Source of the DNA: an uncultured Bacteroidales bacterium
Lineage (GTDB): Bacteria; Bacteroidota; Bacteroidia; Bacteroidales; UBA932
DNA length: 53,911 nt
Assembly (NCBI GenBank): GCA_944323345.1
Contig: CALUSC010000013.1
Coordinates: forward strand, 1 to 53,911
Reading direction: 5' to 3'
Positions 43,618-51,162 of the stretch are shown piece by piece. A program made the translations under genes and the position numbers. Position 1 is the stretch's first letter, and the number at the start of each line of letters is the position of its first letter. The notes under the pieces were generated by a model. The model was not told the origin of the DNA. It did not search any database and saw only the letters and a program-made list of their open reading frames with translations.

Positions 43618-44298
43618 TTATGCCATTATGTAGGCGTTTATCGCTGTTGCGGTGAATCCGAGGAAAATCAGGGTTGCGAAAATATATGCAATGACTTTAA
43701 GTCTCTTCAGCCAGATATTGTTGTTCCATCCAAGAGTCTGGAATGCGCTCCAGAACCCGTGGGTAAGGTGGAACCAGAGAGCGCCGAACCAGATGATGTA
43801 AAGTACGAGCACCCACCAGTGTCCGAAAGTGGTGGTAAGCAGCAGGTACGGATCTACGGCTTCTTCTCCCATGAATTCCTTAAGCTGCATGTCTGCCCAG
43901 AAATGAGTCAGGTGGAAAGCCAGGAAACCGAGTACGATGATGCCGAGAACGATCATGTTCTGGGAAGCCCATGAATCGGCTTTTGCCTTGCTGGCTACCT
44001 TATAGCGGAAATATCCTCCGCGTGTGTTGAGGTTATGCAGGGTAAGTATGATGGCGTAAATGATATGGATTATGAAACCGAATGCCAGAACCGGCACCAT
44101 AATGGTCACGATAGGAAGAGACATGAATTCGCATCCCATGGCGAAAAGGCCGTCGGGCGCCCCGAAGTTACCAGTACATGAATCTATGATGGAAAATGAG
44201 TTGATGGTAAGATGGAGCAGGAGGAAGATAATGAGGAACAGTCCGCTGATGCTCATTATGAGCTTCTTTCCGATCGAAGATGTAAAAATGTTTGCCAT
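43618..44298 (-). CDS. sdhC: Succinate dehydrogenase/fumarate reductase cytochrome b subunit
   Basis: 226-residue membrane protein with five helices and His pairs suited to two hemes: FLLLHLTINSF (first helix), FGFIIHIIYAI, LAFHLTHFW and LWFHLTHGFW. This matches the single-subunit cytochrome b558 family of Bacteroidota, which anchors SdhA and SdhB and links quinone to succinate/fumarate. The genes for these two normally follow directly. Here a terminator comes 23 bp downstream, then trpB; no sdhA or sdhB occurs in the window. Confidence 0.94.
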   Translation of the reverse strand: MANIFTSSIGKKLIMSISGLFLIIFLLLHLTINSFSIIDSCTGNFGAPDGLFAMGCEFMSLPIVTIMVPVLAFGFIIHIIYAIILTLHNLNTRGGYFRYKVASKAKADSWASQNMIVLGIIVLGFLAFHLTHFWADMQLKEFMGEEAVDPYLLLTTTFGHWWVLVLYIIWFGALWFHLTHGFWSAFQTLGWNNNIWLKRLKVIAYIFATLIFLGFTATAINAYIMA

Positions 44299-44337
44299 GT
44301 CAGTATCCTAAATAATTCGTTTTAGACTTCAGTTGTG

Positions 44338-44345
44338 CAAAGATA
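44338..44345 (-). promoter_or_regulatory. -7 box for sdhC
   Basis: TATCTTTG on the minus strand, 39 bp before the sdhC ATG. The -33 element is weak. Confidence 0.52.
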
Positions 44346-44354
44346 TATTCTTTC

Positions 44355-44385
44355 TTGCAAGTTTCATAATAAAATGATATTTTTG
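44355..44385 (+). promoter_or_regulatory. Bacteroidota-type promoter for pyrH-frr
   Basis: TTG (44355-44357), 20 nt, TATTTTTG (44378-44385), 41 bp before the pyrH start. Spacing and boxes fit the phylum consensus. Confidence 0.7.
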
Positions 44386-44426
44386 TTTGCGTAAAAATAA
44401 GCCGGTATGGCTGTGATTGGAGAATT

Positions 44427-45131
44427 ATGTATCGAAGAGTATTGCTGAAACTCAGCGGAGAAAGTCTGGGAGGCCCGTCGGGCAAGGGAATCAGTGAGGA
44501 CATGCTTGCGGCATACGCGCGTGAGATAGCCGCTGCCGTAAAGGCCGGACTCCAGGTCTCCGTCGTTATAGGAGGAGGGAATATTTTCAGAGGCCTGTCC
44601 GGTGCGGGCAAGGGTTTCGACCGTGTCAACGGGGACAAGATGGGAATGCTGGCGACAGTCATCAATTCTCTCGGTCTGGCGATGGCCATACGTTCCGAAG
44701 GAGTCGGGGCAGAAGTCTTTACAGCCACTCCGATGATGCCGGTAGCCAGATATTATATGAGGGATGATGCAGTGGCGTTTATGGAAAACGGCGGAGTCTC
44801 GCTCATTGCCGGTGGAACCGGCAATCCGTTCTTCACCACTGATTCGGGAGCTGCGCTGAGAGCCCTTGAAATAGGGGCGGACGCATTGCTGAAAGGCACC
44901 AGAGTGGACGGAGTCTATACCGCTGACCCGGAAAAGGACCCACAAGCCGTCAGATATGAGGAACTTACTTTCGACAAGGCCATGGAAGACCACCTGAAGG
45001 TAATGGACCAGACGGCATTTGCACTGTGCAGGGAAGGCAATATGCCGATAATCGTCTTCGACATGAACGCTGAAGGGAATCTGATGCGGCTGCTCAGGGG
45101 CGAGAAGGTCGGCACTCTCGTGCATGTCTGA
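44427..45131 (+). CDS. pyrH: UMP kinase
   Basis: 234-residue amino-acid-kinase-fold enzyme phosphorylating UMP to UDP. Family motifs: VLLKLSGESLGG (residues 5-16), VVIGGGNIFRGL, DKMGMLATVINSL, FTTDSGAALRALEIGADALLKGT and VDGVYTADPEKDP. Typical bacterial neighbour order pyrH-frr, with 28 bp between the two. Confidence 0.96.
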   Translation: MYRRVLLKLSGESLGGPSGKGISEDMLAAYAREIAAAVKAGLQVSVVIGGGNIFRGLSGAGKGFDRVNGDKMGMLATVINSLGLAMAIRSEGVGAEVFTATPMMPVARYYMRDDAVAFMENGGVSLIAGGTGNPFFTTDSGAALRALEIGADALLKGTRVDGVYTADPEKDPQAVRYEELTFDKAMEDHLKVMDQTAFALCREGNMPIIVFDMNAEGNLMRLLRGEKVGTLVHV

Positions 45132-45159
45132 TTTTATCGTGAACAAATAGATTGGAATT

Positions 45160-45723
45160 ATGATAGACAAAGCAAAAGAACTTGTAGCTACGGCCAGGAC
45201 CAAGATGTCCGATGCTGTGAAATTTCTGGAGGAAGACCTCAAGACTTACAGGGTAGGTAAGGCCAATCCTCTTATATTCAATAATGTCGTCGTAGATTAT
45301 TACGGAACTCCCACTCCTGTTCCACAGGTGGCTTCCGTGACGACTCCTGATGCCAGGACCCTGGTCATACAGCCATGGGAAAAGAAGATGATCCCGGTCA
45401 TCGAAAAAGCCATCATGGACGCCAATATCGGTCTGACTCCGCAGAATAACGGAGAAAGCATCAGATGCAGCGTGCCGCCTCTTACCGAAGACAGGAGAAA
45501 AGAACTGATAAAGAAAGTAAAGGCTGCAGGTGAAAACGCGAAAGTCGTGGTCAGGAACGCACGCCGTGATGCCATAGACGCCCTGAAAAAAGCACAGAAG
45601 GACGGCCTTCCGGAGGATGCGGAGAAAGACTTCGAACAGAATGTCCAGAAGGATACCGATTCATTCGTGAAGAATATCGACGAACTCGTTTCATCGAAGG
45701 AGAAGGAAATTCTCACGGTCTGA
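45160..45723 (+). CDS. frr: Ribosome recycling factor
   Basis: 187 residues. Splits post-termination ribosomes with EF-G. Conserved stretches are KTYRVGKANPLIFNNVVVDYYGTPTPV (in two parts), VTTPDARTLVIQPWEK, IEKAIMDANIGLTPQNNG and VPPLTEDRRKELIKKVK; the C-terminal helix ends with the usual DELVSSKEKEILTV. The next promoter (for the aromatic operon) begins 4 bp after the stop codon. Confidence 0.96.
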   Translation: MIDKAKELVATARTKMSDAVKFLEEDLKTYRVGKANPLIFNNVVVDYYGTPTPVPQVASVTTPDARTLVIQPWEKKMIPVIEKAIMDANIGLTPQNNGESIRCSVPPLTEDRRKELIKKVKAAGENAKVVVRNARRDAIDALKKAQKDGLPEDAEKDFEQNVQKDTDSFVKNIDELVSSKEKEILTV

Positions 45724-45726
45724 TCA

Positions 45727-45757
45727 TTGTATTTTTGAAAAAATAGCTTTATATTTG
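45727..45757 (+). promoter_or_regulatory. Promoter of the Phe/Tyr operon leader
   Basis: TTG (45727-45729), 20 nt, TATATTTG (45750-45757). Transcription would start near 45763, about 12 nt before the leader peptide ATG. A second TAnnTTTG match, TATTTTTG at 45730-45737, lies between the boxes. Confidence 0.74.
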
Positions 45758-45775
45758 TACTTGTTACGTCTGAAT

Positions 45776-45832
45776 ATGAGCAAACGATTTAGCGCATACG
45801 GTTATTTTTATTTCTATTTCCAGAAAAGGTGA
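45776..45832 (+). CDS. Phe/Tyr leader peptide (attenuation)
   Basis: An 18-codon reading frame, MSKRFSAYGYFYFYFQKR, with four Phe and four Tyr codons, seven of them among codons 8-15 in the alternating order TAC GGT TAT TTT TAT TTC TAT TTC. It lies between a good promoter and a strong terminator directly ahead of pheA. Such a composition is the hallmark of ribosome-mediated attenuation: a ribosome waiting for charged tRNA-Phe or tRNA-Tyr would stop 15-30 nt before the segment 45836-45842 that can act as antiterminator. Too short for usual gene finding. Confidence 0.85.
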   Translation: MSKRFSAYGYFYFYFQKR

Positions 45833-45835
45833 TAG

Positions 45836-45889
45836 CCGGACGTCGCGTGTAGTACAATATAATATAAAAAATATGTTGGAGCTGTCCGG
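45836..45889 (+). promoter_or_regulatory. Candidate antiterminator pairing of the Phe/Tyr attenuator
   Basis: CCGGACG (45836-45842), starting 4 nt after the leader stop, can pair with TGTCCGG (45883-45889): six Watson-Crick pairs plus one G-U. This would break the 5' arm of the terminator stem at 45878-45888. A ribosome that reaches the stop codon would cover 45836-45842 and let the terminator form. The pairing is short, so other alternative structures are possible. Confidence 0.5.
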
Positions 45890-45913
45890 GTGCGGGCGGC
45901 TCCGTTTTTTTTT
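45878..45913 (+). terminator. Attenuator terminator before pheA
   Basis: GGAGCTGTCCG (45878-45888), loop GGTG, CGGGCGGCTCC (45893-45903): 11 continuous pairs with two G-U, then G and nine T (45905-45913). It ends 6 bp before the pheA ATG at 45920, so full-length transcription requires read-through. Confidence 0.9.
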
Positions 45914-45919
45914 GAAGAA

Positions 45920-46765
45920 ATGGAAAATACGACTAAAAAAAGAGTAGCGATACAGGGCTATTCGGGATGTTTTCACGAGCAGGCTGCCAGAATATTCTAT
46001 GACAAATTCGACGGCAGTACGCCGGGTATAGTGGAGTGTCCTACATTCGATGATCTGTACAGATCTTTGGATGCGGGAAGGGCGGATGCGGCCATCATGG
46101 CTATCGAAAATACGGTTTCAGGCGGTTTGCTCCCTAATTTCGAACTGCTCAGGAAATACAACGTGAAGATAAAGGGAGAGGTTTTCCTGCGTATCCAGCA
46201 GAACCTCATGGCGCTCCCTGGCCAGAAGATAGAAGATATCAAGGAAGTGAGGACGCATTACATGGCCATCAACCAGACCCGTCCGTTTTTCCAGTCCTAT
46301 CCGTGGATAAGGCTCGTGGAGTCTGAGGATACGGCGAAAAGCGCTGCGGATGTTGCGGAGCAGAAGCTTGCCGGGGTAGGAGCCGTGGCATCCCTGCTGG
46401 CGGCTGACCTTTACGGACTGGAAGTCCTTCAGGAAAGCATCGAGACATACAAGCAGAATTTCACCAGATTCCTGGTATTCGATGACAGCATCACTATTCC
46501 CAAAGACAGGGTGAATAAAGTTTCCCTGTGCTTTACGCTTCCCCATAAGGCAGGCTCGCTGGCGCAGGTCCTCACCATACTCTCGTTCTACGATATGAAT
46601 CTCACCAGAATACAGTCTCTTCCCATACCGGGGAAATCGTGGCAGTATTTTTTCTATGCCGACATAAAATTCGACAATTATCTCCGTTACAGCCAGGCTG
46701 TTTCGGCTGTACGCCCTCTGATGGAGGATCTCAATATCCTCGGAGAATATGAAGCTGCATTGTAA
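45920..46765 (+). CDS. pheA: Prephenate dehydratase
   Basis: 281-residue standalone dehydratase turning prephenate into phenylpyruvate. The ATG at 45920 is the start; a longer frame from GTG at 45890 runs through the terminator stem and T-tract. N-terminal VAIQGYSGCFHEQAA and FDDLYRSLDAGRADAAIMAIENT, catalytic Thr-Arg-Phe at 182-184 (NFTRFLVF), and a C-terminal ACT domain (KVSLCFTLPHKAGSLAQVL) containing the Phe-sensing ESRP-like region as RIQSLPIPG, where the consensus E and R are not kept. First structural gene of the attenuated operon. Confidence 0.95.
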   Translation: MENTTKKRVAIQGYSGCFHEQAARIFYDKFDGSTPGIVECPTFDDLYRSLDAGRADAAIMAIENTVSGGLLPNFELLRKYNVKIKGEVFLRIQQNLMALPGQKIEDIKEVRTHYMAINQTRPFFQSYPWIRLVESEDTAKSAADVAEQKLAGVGAVASLLAADLYGLEVLQESIETYKQNFTRFLVFDDSITIPKDRVNKVSLCFTLPHKAGSLAQVLTILSFYDMNLTRIQSLPIPGKSWQYFFYADIKFDNYLRYSQAVSAVRPLMEDLNILGEYEAAL

Positions 46766-46791
46766 CCACTGACAGAAAACACATAAGTATC

Positions 46792-47994
46792 ATGATAATC
46801 AGACCAGCCAAAAGGACAGAATCAGTCCGGGAATATTACTTCTCACGGAAGCTGAAAGAAATAGACAGGATGAACGCGGAAAGGGTTGCCTCCGGCCGCG
46901 ACCGTATCATAAATCTGGGCATAGGCGCACCTGACGGGATGCCGCCTGCCGCGGCAATAGATGCTCTCAGGGAATCGGCTTCGCAGCCGGGCAATCATGC
47001 TTATCAGAGCTACATAGGTATTCCGCAACTGAGACAGGCATTTGCGGAATGGTATGCAAGATACTACGGCGTTACTCTCGATTCTGAAAAGGAAATCCAG
47101 CCTTTGGCCGGCTCGAAGGAGGGAATACTTCTGATATCGCTTGCTTTTCTGAATCCCGGAGACAAGGTTCTGGTTCCGGATCCGGGATATCCGACTTATT
47201 CATCCGCTACAGCCCTGACCGAAGCTGAACTGGTGCCGTATGACCTGAAGGCAGACAACGGGTGGCGGCCAGACTTCGATGCATTGGAAAAAATGGATCT
47301 AAGCGGAGTGAAAATCATGTGGACGAACTATCCCAACATGCCGACCGGAGCTTCCGCTGACATGGAATTATATGGCAGACTCGTGGATTTCGGCCGCAGA
47401 CACGGGATCCTGGTCTGCAACGACAATCCTTACAGTTTTATCCTGAATGACAACCCGCTTTCCATTCTGGCCGTTCCGGGAGCCAAAGACTGCTGTCTGG
47501 AGCTGAATTCGCTGAGCAAGGCGCACAACATGTCCGGCTGGCGTATCGGAATGGTGGCCGCAGATGCTGAAATCATCTCGCAGATATTGAAGGTCAAGAG
47601 CCAGATGGATTCGGGGATGTTCAAACCGTTGCAGCTGGCTGCCGTGGAAGCATTGTCCCAGGGGCCTGAGTGGTTCGAATCCCTCAATGCGGAGTACCGG
47701 CGCCGCCGGGTTCTGGCCGGAAGGATTTTCGACATTATCGGCGCGGATTATGACAGGGACAGCAGCGGGATGTTTCTATGGGGGAGAATCTCTCCGGGCA
47801 ACAGATTCCTGAATCCAGAGGCCGGTGACGCTTCTCTCGGAGAGCAGGTGTCCGATAAGATTCTATATAATGCAGGGGTTTTCATCACTCCGGGTTTCAT
47901 TTTCGGCAAGAACGGGCGTGATTATATACGTATCTCGCTCTGCGCAAAGCCGGAAATCCTCGAATGCTCGGCTGAAAAAATCCTGGGGATATGA
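46792..47994 (+). CDS. Aminotransferase class I/II (aromatic amino acid operon)
   Basis: 400-residue fold-type I PLP enzyme. GIGAPDGMPPAAAIDAL (residues 43-59), YQSYIGIPQLRQAFA, PLAGSKEGILLISLAF, DPGYPTYSSA, TNYPNMPTGA and the PLP-Lys in LNSLSKAHNMSGWRIG. Position between pheA and tyrA suggests that it transaminates phenylpyruvate and 4-hydroxyphenylpyruvate to Phe and Tyr, or prephenate to arogenate. The sequence alone resembles LL-diaminopimelate/aspartate-type aminotransferases, so specificity is inferred from context. 26 bp after pheA. Confidence 0.88.
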   Translation: MIIRPAKRTESVREYYFSRKLKEIDRMNAERVASGRDRIINLGIGAPDGMPPAAAIDALRESASQPGNHAYQSYIGIPQLRQAFAEWYARYYGVTLDSEKEIQPLAGSKEGILLISLAFLNPGDKVLVPDPGYPTYSSATALTEAELVPYDLKADNGWRPDFDALEKMDLSGVKIMWTNYPNMPTGASADMELYGRLVDFGRRHGILVCNDNPYSFILNDNPLSILAVPGAKDCCLELNSLSKAHNMSGWRIGMVAADAEIISQILKVKSQMDSGMFKPLQLAAVEALSQGPEWFESLNAEYRRRRVLAGRIFDIIGADYDRDSSGMFLWGRISPGNRFLNPEAGDASLGEQVSDKILYNAGVFITPGFIFGKNGRDYIRISLCAKPEILECSAEKILGI

Positions 47995-48047
47995 GGATGT
48001 CGAATCTGACAGCATGATAGCGAAAAAGAAAACAAAACAGACAGGAA

Positions 48048-48914
48048 ATGAAGATTGGAATTGTAGGTCTGGGCCTGATAGGAGGCTCGATGGCCATCGA
48101 TCTGAAAAGAAAAGGGTTTGCCGATGAGATAACCGGAGTCGAGTCGGACAGCGTGAATGCGGCTGCTGCCTTGAAGATCGGACTTGTGGACAGGATATTG
48201 CCATTGAAAGAATGTGTGGATGTCAGCGACATGATAATATTGGCTGTCCCGGTGGGGGCAGCCGTAAGAATGCTTCCGGAAATACTGGATATGTTCAAGG
48301 CAGAGGAAAATGCGGCGGGAGTGTGCCGGAGAACGGTCATTGATGTCTGTTCTACAAAGGAACAGCTGGCGAAAACAGCGCATTACCATCCCATGAGGAC
48401 CCATTATGTGGCGACGCATCCGATGGCCGGTACTGAATATTCGGGCCCGTGGGCTGCCATGCCGGGGCTTTTCGACGGGAGAGCCTGCATCATCTGCAAT
48501 CAGGAGGAATCTTCGCCGGCATCCGTGCGTCTGGTGGAGAAAATGTATGATGTGCTGAATATGAGACCGATATACATGAACGCATCAAGCCATGACGTGC
48601 ATACGGCGTATGTGTCGCACATTTCCCACATCACTTCTTTCGCTCTGGCCCTTACGGTGCTGGACAAGGAAAAGAACGAAAAGCACATCTTCGATCTGGC
48701 TTCGGGAGGATTTTCATCTACCGTGCGTCTGGCGAAAAGCAACGCCGACATGTGGGTGCCGATATTTTCCCAGAACAGGGAGAATCTGCTGAAGGTGATA
48801 GATACGTATATCGACAAGATCAACGCTTTCCGCAGGGCCATAGATGAATTCGACGAACCGGGAATACGTTCGCTTATCGAAGATGCCAACAGGATAAAAA
48901 GAATAATAAGATAA
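48048..48914 (+). CDS. tyrA: Prephenate dehydrogenase
   Basis: 288 residues. Nucleotide-binding IGIVGLGLIGGSMAIDL at residue 3, then MIILAVPVGAAVRMLPEIL, VIDVCSTKEQL, THPMAGTEYSGP and the catalytic-region His in NASSHDVHTAYVSHISHITS. Converts prephenate to 4-hydroxyphenylpyruvate for Tyr. Monofunctional (no chorismate mutase domain; that is on the next gene). 53 bp after the aminotransferase. Confidence 0.93.
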   Translation: MKIGIVGLGLIGGSMAIDLKRKGFADEITGVESDSVNAAAALKIGLVDRILPLKECVDVSDMIILAVPVGAAVRMLPEILDMFKAEENAAGVCRRTVIDVCSTKEQLAKTAHYHPMRTHYVATHPMAGTEYSGPWAAMPGLFDGRACIICNQEESSPASVRLVEKMYDVLNMRPIYMNASSHDVHTAYVSHISHITSFALALTVLDKEKNEKHIFDLASGGFSSTVRLAKSNADMWVPIFSQNRENLLKVIDTYIDKINAFRRAIDEFDEPGIRSLIEDANRIKRIIR

Positions 48915-48933
48915 TTATAAAACGGACTTTGTC

Positions 48934-50055
48934 ATGGAAAAGAAACTCGACATCATTCCACTGGAAGAGTGGAATCTGTTCAATCTGTTCAACGAAAAGA
49001 AACCTCTGCTCATCGCAGGACCTTGCAGTGCTGAATCCGAAATACAGATTATGGAGACTGCTCGCGGACTCAAGTCGATGGGAGTCAGTGTGTTCCGTGC
49101 CGGAATATGGAAACCTCGCACTCATCCGAATACTTTCGAGGGCGTAGGTACACCGGGACTGAAATGGCTTCAGAGGGTGAAAAACGAACTCGGAATGAAA
49201 ATATGTACTGAAGTCGCCAGCGAAAGACATATCTTCGACTGTATGAAATTCGGTGTCGATATGGTCTGGATAGGCGCACGTACCACGGCGAATCCTTTTC
49301 TGGTGCAGGAAATCGCTGATGCCCTGAAAGACACGGACATACCTGTCCTCGTGAAAAATCCGGTGAATCCGGACATCGACCTTTGGATAGGAGCGTTGGA
49401 ACGCCTGAACCAGGCAGGAGTGAAGAAACTGGGAGTAATCCACCGCGGTTTCTCGACTTCAGAGAAGATTCCTTACAGGAACAGGCCGGACTGGCAGATA
49501 GCGGTAGAATTGAGGACCCGCTATCCGGAACTGCCTTTCTTCTGCGATCCGAGCCACATGGGCGGAGCCAAGAAATACATTCAGGAAATCTCGCAGACGG
49601 CACTTGATCTGGGGCTGGACGGGCTGATGATCGAGTCGCACTGCGATCCGACATGCGCTCTCAGCGATGCCAAGCAGCAGCTTACTCCGAAAGAGATGGA
49701 AGAGCTGATGTCCAGGCTGACTGTCAGGGAGAACGATTCGGACAGTCCGGAATACCGGGAAAACATACACCAGCTGCGTGCCAAGATAGACGTCCTGGAT
49801 GACAGTCTGCTCTATCTTCTCGGTTCCAGAATGGATATCAGCCGTCAGATAGGGGAGTATAAGAAGACCAACAATATCGCGATACTTCAGACGGGGCGTT
49901 GGGATGAACTGCTCGCCAAGGCCATCGAAAAGGGTGCGACTCTCGGACTTCCGGCGAAATTCGTTTCCGCAGTCTTCAATGCCATACACGAGGCTTCCGT
50001 ACAGGTCCAGAATGATATCCTTACAGGAGGCTCTTCAGAAGATTCCGGAAAATAA
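48934..50055 (+). CDS. aroF: DAHP synthase fused to chorismate mutase
   Basis: 373 residues. Residues 1-265 are a KDO8P-synthase-like (type I beta) DAHP synthase, with LLIAGPCSAESEIQI, FRAGIWKPRTHPNTFEGVG, ICTEVASERH, KNPVNPDIDLWIGALERL, FFCDPSHMGGAK and IESHCDPTCALSDAKQQLTP. Residues about 285-365 form an AroQ chorismate mutase (LRAKIDVLDDSLLYLLGSRM, ISRQIGEYKK). The enzyme thus provides the first shikimate step and the chorismate branch to prephenate. The fusion order DAHPS-CM is common in Bacteroidota. Its 3' end overlaps lpxK on the other strand by 35 bp. Confidence 0.95.
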   Translation: MEKKLDIIPLEEWNLFNLFNEKKPLLIAGPCSAESEIQIMETARGLKSMGVSVFRAGIWKPRTHPNTFEGVGTPGLKWLQRVKNELGMKICTEVASERHIFDCMKFGVDMVWIGARTTANPFLVQEIADALKDTDIPVLVKNPVNPDIDLWIGALERLNQAGVKKLGVIHRGFSTSEKIPYRNRPDWQIAVELRTRYPELPFFCDPSHMGGAKKYIQEISQTALDLGLDGLMIESHCDPTCALSDAKQQLTPKEMEELMSRLTVRENDSDSPEYRENIHQLRAKIDVLDDSLLYLLGSRMDISRQIGEYKKTNNIAILQTGRWDELLAKAIEKGATLGLPAKFVSAVFNAIHEASVQVQNDILTGGSSEDSGK

Positions 50056-51148
50056 CGGTTTCGTGTTCCGTCAGGAACGCGGCCTCTATAGGTACCTGGA
50101 ACATCCTTTTCCGGAGAGTTTCAGGTACTTCTTTTATTTCCCGCAGCCTTTGCGCGTCTTTTTCCGTAGTGGCGACCAGTGCCGTAGGTTCTCCGGCAGC
50201 GGCTGAATCTATTTCCCTGATATCGGACTTTTTGAATCTGTGGTGGTCTCCGAAAGCCAGATGTCCGGCTATTTTGTATTTTCCGGCGAGATAAGACCTC
50301 AGAGGCGTATCGTTGGCTATGCCTGAGACCAGAATGGCACGCTTTGAATAAATATAGTGTGCATCGCCTTCAGGGAAGACTTTTTCAGCATCGCAGTAGC
50401 GTATCGTCGAGAACAGAACAGTCTGTTTCCTGCCCGTGATGTTTGTCCCCTGCAGGGTTTCCGGATTGAAATCCCGTATTCCCATGGAGCCGAGCCATTC
50501 CTGTTTTGTCTCCTCGTCCATGAAAGACGGGCATTTTGTGATGATTATCACATCGGCTGCATTCGCCCGCTCCCGGAGATCTCTCAGCCGTCCTATCGGC
50601 ATCAGGTGGTCGGTCATTATCGGGCGGCCATAGTCTATGAGCAGGATGGAAAGTGCCGGTTTCAGAGACCTGTGCTGGAACGCATCATCCAGAATTATGA
50701 TATCGGCCGGCAGAAATTCCCTGTTCAGACACCTGCGTCCCTTTTTCGATGTCTTCAGCCTGTCCGGATGACAGAGGAAACCGCATCCTTCCACCCGGTC
50801 AGCATCTACAGCTACGGTCACTTCCGGGAATTTCATCTTTATCTGCAGCGGCTCGTCTCCTGAGAAAGAAGATTTGCTGTCCGTCAGGACTTGCTGGAAA
50901 CCTTTGCTGCGGCGCCCGTAACCTCTGGACAGGACTGCAAAATGCTTTCCGGCGCTTTCTTCCATTGAAAGCAAAGTCCTGAGAGTCATTTCAGTATGCG
51001 GTGTCTTTCCGGTCCCTCCGACAGTAATATTGCCTATGCAGATGGCAGGGACTTCTGCCGCTGTCGATTTCCTGATTCCTTTGTCGAAAAGGAAATGTCT
51101 GAATTTCAGTGCGAAATAGTATGGTGCAAGTAATATAGCGTCTATCAT
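50021..51148 (-). CDS. lpxK: Tetraacyldisaccharide 4'-kinase
   Basis: 375 residues. Phosphorylates the 4' position of the lipid A disaccharide at the inner membrane. P-loop IGNITVGGTGKTPHTEM (38-54), AVLSRGYGRRSKGFQ, SGDEPLQIKMKFP, and IIILDDAFQHRSLKP are canonical, with TEKDAQRL near the end. Shows that the organism makes lipid A. 14 bp after dusB. Confidence 0.95.
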   Translation of the reverse strand: MIDAILLAPYYFALKFRHFLFDKGIRKSTAAEVPAICIGNITVGGTGKTPHTEMTLRTLLSMEESAGKHFAVLSRGYGRRSKGFQQVLTDSKSSFSGDEPLQIKMKFPEVTVAVDADRVEGCGFLCHPDRLKTSKKGRRCLNREFLPADIIILDDAFQHRSLKPALSILLIDYGRPIMTDHLMPIGRLRDLRERANAADVIIITKCPSFMDEETKQEWLGSMGIRDFNPETLQGTNITGRKQTVLFSTIRYCDAEKVFPEGDAHYIYSKRAILVSGIANDTPLRSYLAGKYKIAGHLAFGDHHRFKKSDIREIDSAAAGEPTALVATTEKDAQRLREIKEVPETLRKRMFQVPIEAAFLTEHETVIFRNLLKSLL

Positions 51149-51162
51149 ATACTCTTATGGAT

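Noticed and set aside
45890-45919. Longer pheA frame from a GTG at 45890
   Set aside because: It would start inside the terminator loop and translate the stem and T-tract (RAAPFFFEE); the ATG at 45920 begins the conserved protein.
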